Positions 61,252 to 64,000 of a stretch of DNA of 64,000 nucleotides are shown here, in pieces. The notes under the pieces were generated by a model, which was given only the letters and a program-made list of their open reading frames with translations, searched no databases and was not told the DNA's origin. Both the position numbers and the translations under genes were made by a program. The number at the start of each line of letters is the position of its first letter. The first letter of the stretch is position 1. The DNA comes from Anaerosporomusa subterranea (GTDB taxonomy: Bacteria; Bacillota; Negativicutes; Sporomusales; Acetonemataceae), in the NCBI RefSeq assembly GCF_001611555.1, contig NZ_LSGP01000025.1, positions 186,001 through 250,000 of the forward strand. Direction: 5' to 3'.

Positions 61252-61283
61252 ATTCCACAGAGGCCTCCTTTACTCTGCGGAAT
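61252..61283. other. Hairpin between enolase-like and AraC genes
   Basis: ATTCCACAGAG and CTCTGCGGAAT pair around a ten-base loop. It is in the shared divergent promoter region and may be an operator or leader structure. Confidence 0.4.
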
Positions 61284-61438
61284 CGTTCCCGTCCTTGTTT
61301 TATCCGGCTTTACCAGTTCAAAGAACTTATACATGCTATACTAGCATTAAGTTGCCATAAAAATATCAGGTATGATACTATTGTACTTATAACCCCCCTA
61401 ATAATTCATGAACGATGTTGTTATAACATAGCACAATA

Positions 61439-62317
61439 TTGACAGAGGTGATTCGTACGGATATAACCAAAATCAGCGGACGATGCGACTTTAGTATGAA
61501 GAGAGATTTTCCCGTAGACATCCACCGCAGTGAACACCAAAGATTGGGAACCGTTATTGAATGCCACTGGCATGAAAATTTTGAAATACTGTATTTTGAA
61601 AAAGGCGAAGCGGTAATCTACTGTAATTCTCGCCCGATTCAAGTTGGCCCCGGAGAGTTAATCATTGTCAACAGCAATGACGTACACTACTGCGAAAACC
61701 TATCTCCCCAACTTGTTTACTATGTAGTGGAATTCGACCTTTCCTTCATTCATAGCAACCAGATTGATTTATGCCAGACTAAATACATGACACCCTTAGT
61801 ACAAAACCGGATTCTCTTTCGCAACCAGATTGACCGGGATAGTGAACTGCTGGAGGAGGTTCGCCAGCTCATTTTCGAATACTACCGCCAAGAACTGGGA
61901 TATGAACTGGCTGTTAAAGCGTACATTTATCGCATTCTGGTTTTGTTGCTACGCTATTACGGGGAACAAACCCTTAGCGAGACTGAAAAGGACCGTCAGC
62001 GCAGAACCTTAGACCGCCTTACACCAGTGCTAGAATACATTGACTATCATTACACAGAAAAGCTTAGTCTTGGCCAACTTTCCTCTCTGGCCAACATGAG
62101 CCCCCACTATTTCTGTCGCCTGTTTAAGAGCCTCACCGGCAAAGCACCGACTGAATACATCAACCATCTCCGTTTAAACAAAGCGGCAACTCTGTTACAG
62201 GAAAGCAAGCTGAATATCACTGAGGTTGCCATGTCTGTCGGATTTAATGATAGTAACTACTTTAGCCGCCAATTTAAAAAGTACAAGCAAGTGGCACCTT
62301 CTAAGTTACTGAAGTAG
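61439..62317 (+). CDS. AraC-family regulator with cupin sensor domain
   Basis: 292 residues. Cupin-like N-terminus (CHWHENFEILYFEKGEAVIY, GPGELIIVNSNDVHYC) then two helix-turn-helices (LSSLANMSPHYFCRLFKSLT, VAMSVGFNDSNYFSRQFKK). Start uncertain: TTG 61439 and GTG 61448 have weak sites; ATG 61496 would lose only the tail of the N-terminus. Divergent from the enolase-like operon, which it probably activates in response to its substrate. Confidence 0.88.
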   Translation: MTEVIRTDITKISGRCDFSMKRDFPVDIHRSEHQRLGTVIECHWHENFEILYFEKGEAVIYCNSRPIQVGPGELIIVNSNDVHYCENLSPQLVYYVVEFDLSFIHSNQIDLCQTKYMTPLVQNRILFRNQIDRDSELLEEVRQLIFEYYRQELGYELAVKAYIYRILVLLLRYYGEQTLSETEKDRQRRTLDRLTPVLEYIDYHYTEKLSLGQLSSLANMSPHYFCRLFKSLTGKAPTEYINHLRLNKAATLLQESKLNITEVAMSVGFNDSNYFSRQFKKYKQVAPSKLLK

Positions 62318-62452
62318 ATATATCATGAGACTAACTTATATTAAGTTACCTAGGATCGTCTATCCTTAGCTTTGCTATCCCTTTTTTCATCCCCTCCTAT
62401 TCTCATTTAGCCTTTATCATTAAAAATGTTTATATTTGCTTATAAAACATAA

Positions 62453-62505
62453 AAGGGGCTGTCTCTATAGGTTCAAAAATACCATTTTGAGACTGCCCCT
62501 TATTT
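62453..62505 (+). terminator. Rho-independent terminator
   Basis: AAGGGGC-T-GTCTC and GAGAC-T-GCCCCTT with an inner CAAAA/TTTTG stem, followed by ATTTC. Confidence 0.7.
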
Positions 62506-62558
62506 CTCATCTATAGCTAAAATCCTGCTCGAGCCATTCCTAGCTCAAAACCATTTTT

Positions 62559-62601
62559 CGCCTTTACCAATGAACGGTTCTCCGTATCGGGTCAAACGGC
62601 G
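62559..62601. repeat. Short palindromic repeat, copy P3
   Basis: CGCCTTTACCAATGAACGG, TTCT, CCGTATCGGGTCAAACGGCG. Outer arms CGCC/GGCG are paired; one base is lost in the left inner arm. Confidence 0.75.
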
Positions 62602-62643
62602 ATTTTTTTAAGAATATACTGCCATGGACAGGGGGAAACAAGT

Positions 62644-63882
62644 CTATTTGGCCAATTTCTCGTTAATATAGCTTTGGAAATCAGCGCTAAACTGGTCGAG
62701 CGTCATGCCAAAGGCCGTAACAAAGGCACTAGGACCGTCGGTAGTCGCAGCCAGTCGCACATAGTCAAATAGAGGATTATACCCTTTCTGCTGTACGAGA
62801 TAATCTACTGCCAGTCCAGCAAAGTGTATTACCGTAACATCTCCATATGTTTCCTCCGCCTTGAACCATTGGCTCTGGTTTCCCAATACCTTCACGTCTA
62901 GGGGGCGATTAGGTTGCTTTCGCATATAATCGAGCCAAGTTTTCCGTGTCTGTGCCAGCGTCTGAACGCCTTTGTCAGCCATGATCTGAGCCGAAACCAT
63001 GTCGGCCATGCCCTCCCAAAGCCAGCTCATTTTCCCCGGCGGCATGCCCGGCGCGAGCTGGCGTTGATAGTTGTGGGTAAGTTCATGACAAAGAAGGGCA
63101 TAATACACCCAAGTCGGTGCACCCTTATTCAGTGCGGATGTGATGACTCCGTTCCCTTGGGAAATGCCGTTAGTATGGGCGGCCCATTTGTCGGCAGCGG
63201 ACGGAGTAAGTTTGAATACCTCCATCAAGGCTTTGCGATAGTTCTCTTTATTGGCCACCATGAGTACTTCAATTGGACTTGATAGAGTAACGCCATATTT
63301 ATGCTCATAAAACTCGCGAGTCTCCTCCACGACCATTTTGGCCTTGTCTACCACATCGGGTGATAACTGGGGATCAGCTTTCACCGTTATTCCCGCTGAC
63401 AGGCGATTCGTGTCTTTCGCCTTTGCCTCAGGGGCGGTAGCCAGGTTATTACTTAGAGCTTTTAAATTGAATCCTTCCGGGTTTCTCCGGTACTCGGCAA
63501 AAATACGAGTCGCGCTAGAACCGATTGGTGAGCTAGGCGTAGTCACACTCCATTTATCCGATGTATTTTGGAATGAGCTGATGACGACTCCGGTTGCCGA
63601 ATTCATCGTTCTTTCTTTTAGGATGAAGCTCAGGCCGTTTTCCTTCACCAGATAATGAGCCACCATGTATGATCCAGTTCCATCCTTTTGGAGAGTTTTC
63701 ATCCATATTTCCAGTTGTTTATCAGAATCTTCTCCGGAAAATACTACTGCTTCCGCGTCTATTTGATAGATCAATGTTGGCTTTTCATCCATCGTAATCC
63801 AATTAGGAGAAGCAAAAACAGGTGCAACGATACATACCAGTACTGAGATTACGATAATTAACGCTTTAAGCATTCTGATCAT
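62644..63882 (-). CDS. Secreted gluzincin peptidase-like protein (peptidase_MA-like)
   Basis: 412 residues with a signal peptide (ALIIVISVLVCIVAPVFAS). An N-terminal beta domain (25-150), then the peptidase core with YYALLCHELTHNYQRQLAPG (HELTH zinc site near 265) and WLWEGMADMVSAQIMADKG (third ligand Glu). This is the peptidase_MA_2 pattern; the function is unproven, and the family includes inactive members. Extracytoplasmic. GAAGGGAAAT precedes ATG. Confidence 0.85.
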   Translation of the reverse strand: MIRMLKALIIVISVLVCIVAPVFASPNWITMDEKPTLIYQIDAEAVVFSGEDSDKQLEIWMKTLQKDGTGSYMVAHYLVKENGLSFILKERTMNSATGVVISSFQNTSDKWSVTTPSSPIGSSATRIFAEYRRNPEGFNLKALSNNLATAPEAKAKDTNRLSAGITVKADPQLSPDVVDKAKMVVEETREFYEHKYGVTLSSPIEVLMVANKENYRKALMEVFKLTPSAADKWAAHTNGISQGNGVITSALNKGAPTWVYYALLCHELTHNYQRQLAPGMPPGKMSWLWEGMADMVSAQIMADKGVQTLAQTRKTWLDYMRKQPNRPLDVKVLGNQSQWFKAEETYGDVTVIHFAGLAVDYLVQQKGYNPLFDYVRLAATTDGPSAFVTAFGMTLDQFSADFQSYINEKLAK

Positions 63883-64000
63883 ATTTCCCTTCCCATAAAA
63901 TAATACTTTCTCGACTTGAGTTTATTTACCTTGAAGTAATTAACCATATAATCATAAAAACCTGCCAAATTGATGCAAAATTTTACAGGATTTCCCCCCC

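Noticed and set aside
1-64000. CRISPR arrays
   Set aside because: The tandem 84-bp units and hairpin repeats were considered; none has the short repeat and unique spacer structure of CRISPR, and no cas gene is present.

Overview
The window looks like a chromosomal segment of a spore-forming, diderm Firmicute of the Negativicutes, most like the Sporomusa/Pelosinus group. This is inferred from gene content. It combines low-GC Firmicute genes with strong AGGAGG-type ribosome sites and TTG/GTG starts, outer-membrane and periplasm genes (an inverse autotransporter, a tripartite RND pump), and spore-surface-like proteins (a collagen-like protein with Cys-rich N-terminus and a Cys-rich 28-residue-repeat protein). 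No rRNA or intact tRNA gene was found. The left edge cuts a DUF255 thioredoxin-like gene.

Layout. 0-13 kb is an eroded accessory zone: a partial DUF255 gene, 5' fragments of a second DUF255 gene and a DUF362 gene, two small immunity-like genes, a HAD phosphatase, a divergent MocR/flavin-oxidase pair, broken acetyltransferase, pentapeptide, TetR, NTF2-like, MATE and HxlR genes, an intact MFS exporter, a dienelactone-hydrolase-like protein, an efflux adaptor and an LytM peptidase. 13-22 kb: multicopper oxidase, divergent alpha/beta hydrolase, an Lsa-type ABC-F gene behind a leader-peptide attenuator, an amidohydrolase and a repeat-rich surface protein. 22-29 kb: a redox cluster (WYL regulator, Fe-S nitroreductase, SDR, NTF2-like) and a MarR-controlled group (Tat-exported Acg-type nitroreductase, MarR, secreted protein). 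30-36 kb: TetR, RND adaptor, RND pump and universal stress protein in one direction. 36-47 kb: CarD-like regulator, a gltS gene with two frameshifts, a secreted amidohydrolase, an inverse autotransporter, and a two-kinase hybrid sensor with its PucR-type response regulator. 47-51 kb: collagen-like protein, frameshifted radical SAM gene, and a glycosyltransferase-methyltransferase fusion. 51-57 kb: DUF1858 and DUF438/hemerythrin genes, DUF1835, Nim-like flavoprotein, LysR, IstB remnant, M48 protease, glutathione peroxidase. 58-64 kb: an operon of enolase-like, aspartate-dehydrogenase-like and 2-hydroxyacid-dehydrogenase-like genes divergent from an AraC regulator, then a secreted gluzincin peptidase.

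Between the genes runs a dispersed non-coding repeat (at least ten full or partial copies). Its best copies carry four spaced versions of a motif close to TTYYATNACATGCCAY and end in a hairpin. An IS21-type istB fragment at about 55.9 kb suggests, but does not prove, that these are ends or deletion derivatives of an IS21-like element. A second family is a short palindrome around GATACGG-TTCT-CCGTATC.

The most promising unexplained items are the enolase paralogue cassette, in which several catalytic enolase residues are replaced; the multi-motif repeat with covarying end hairpins; the ABC-F attenuator with alternative pairings; and the surface-protein and modification-gene cluster at 47-51 kb.
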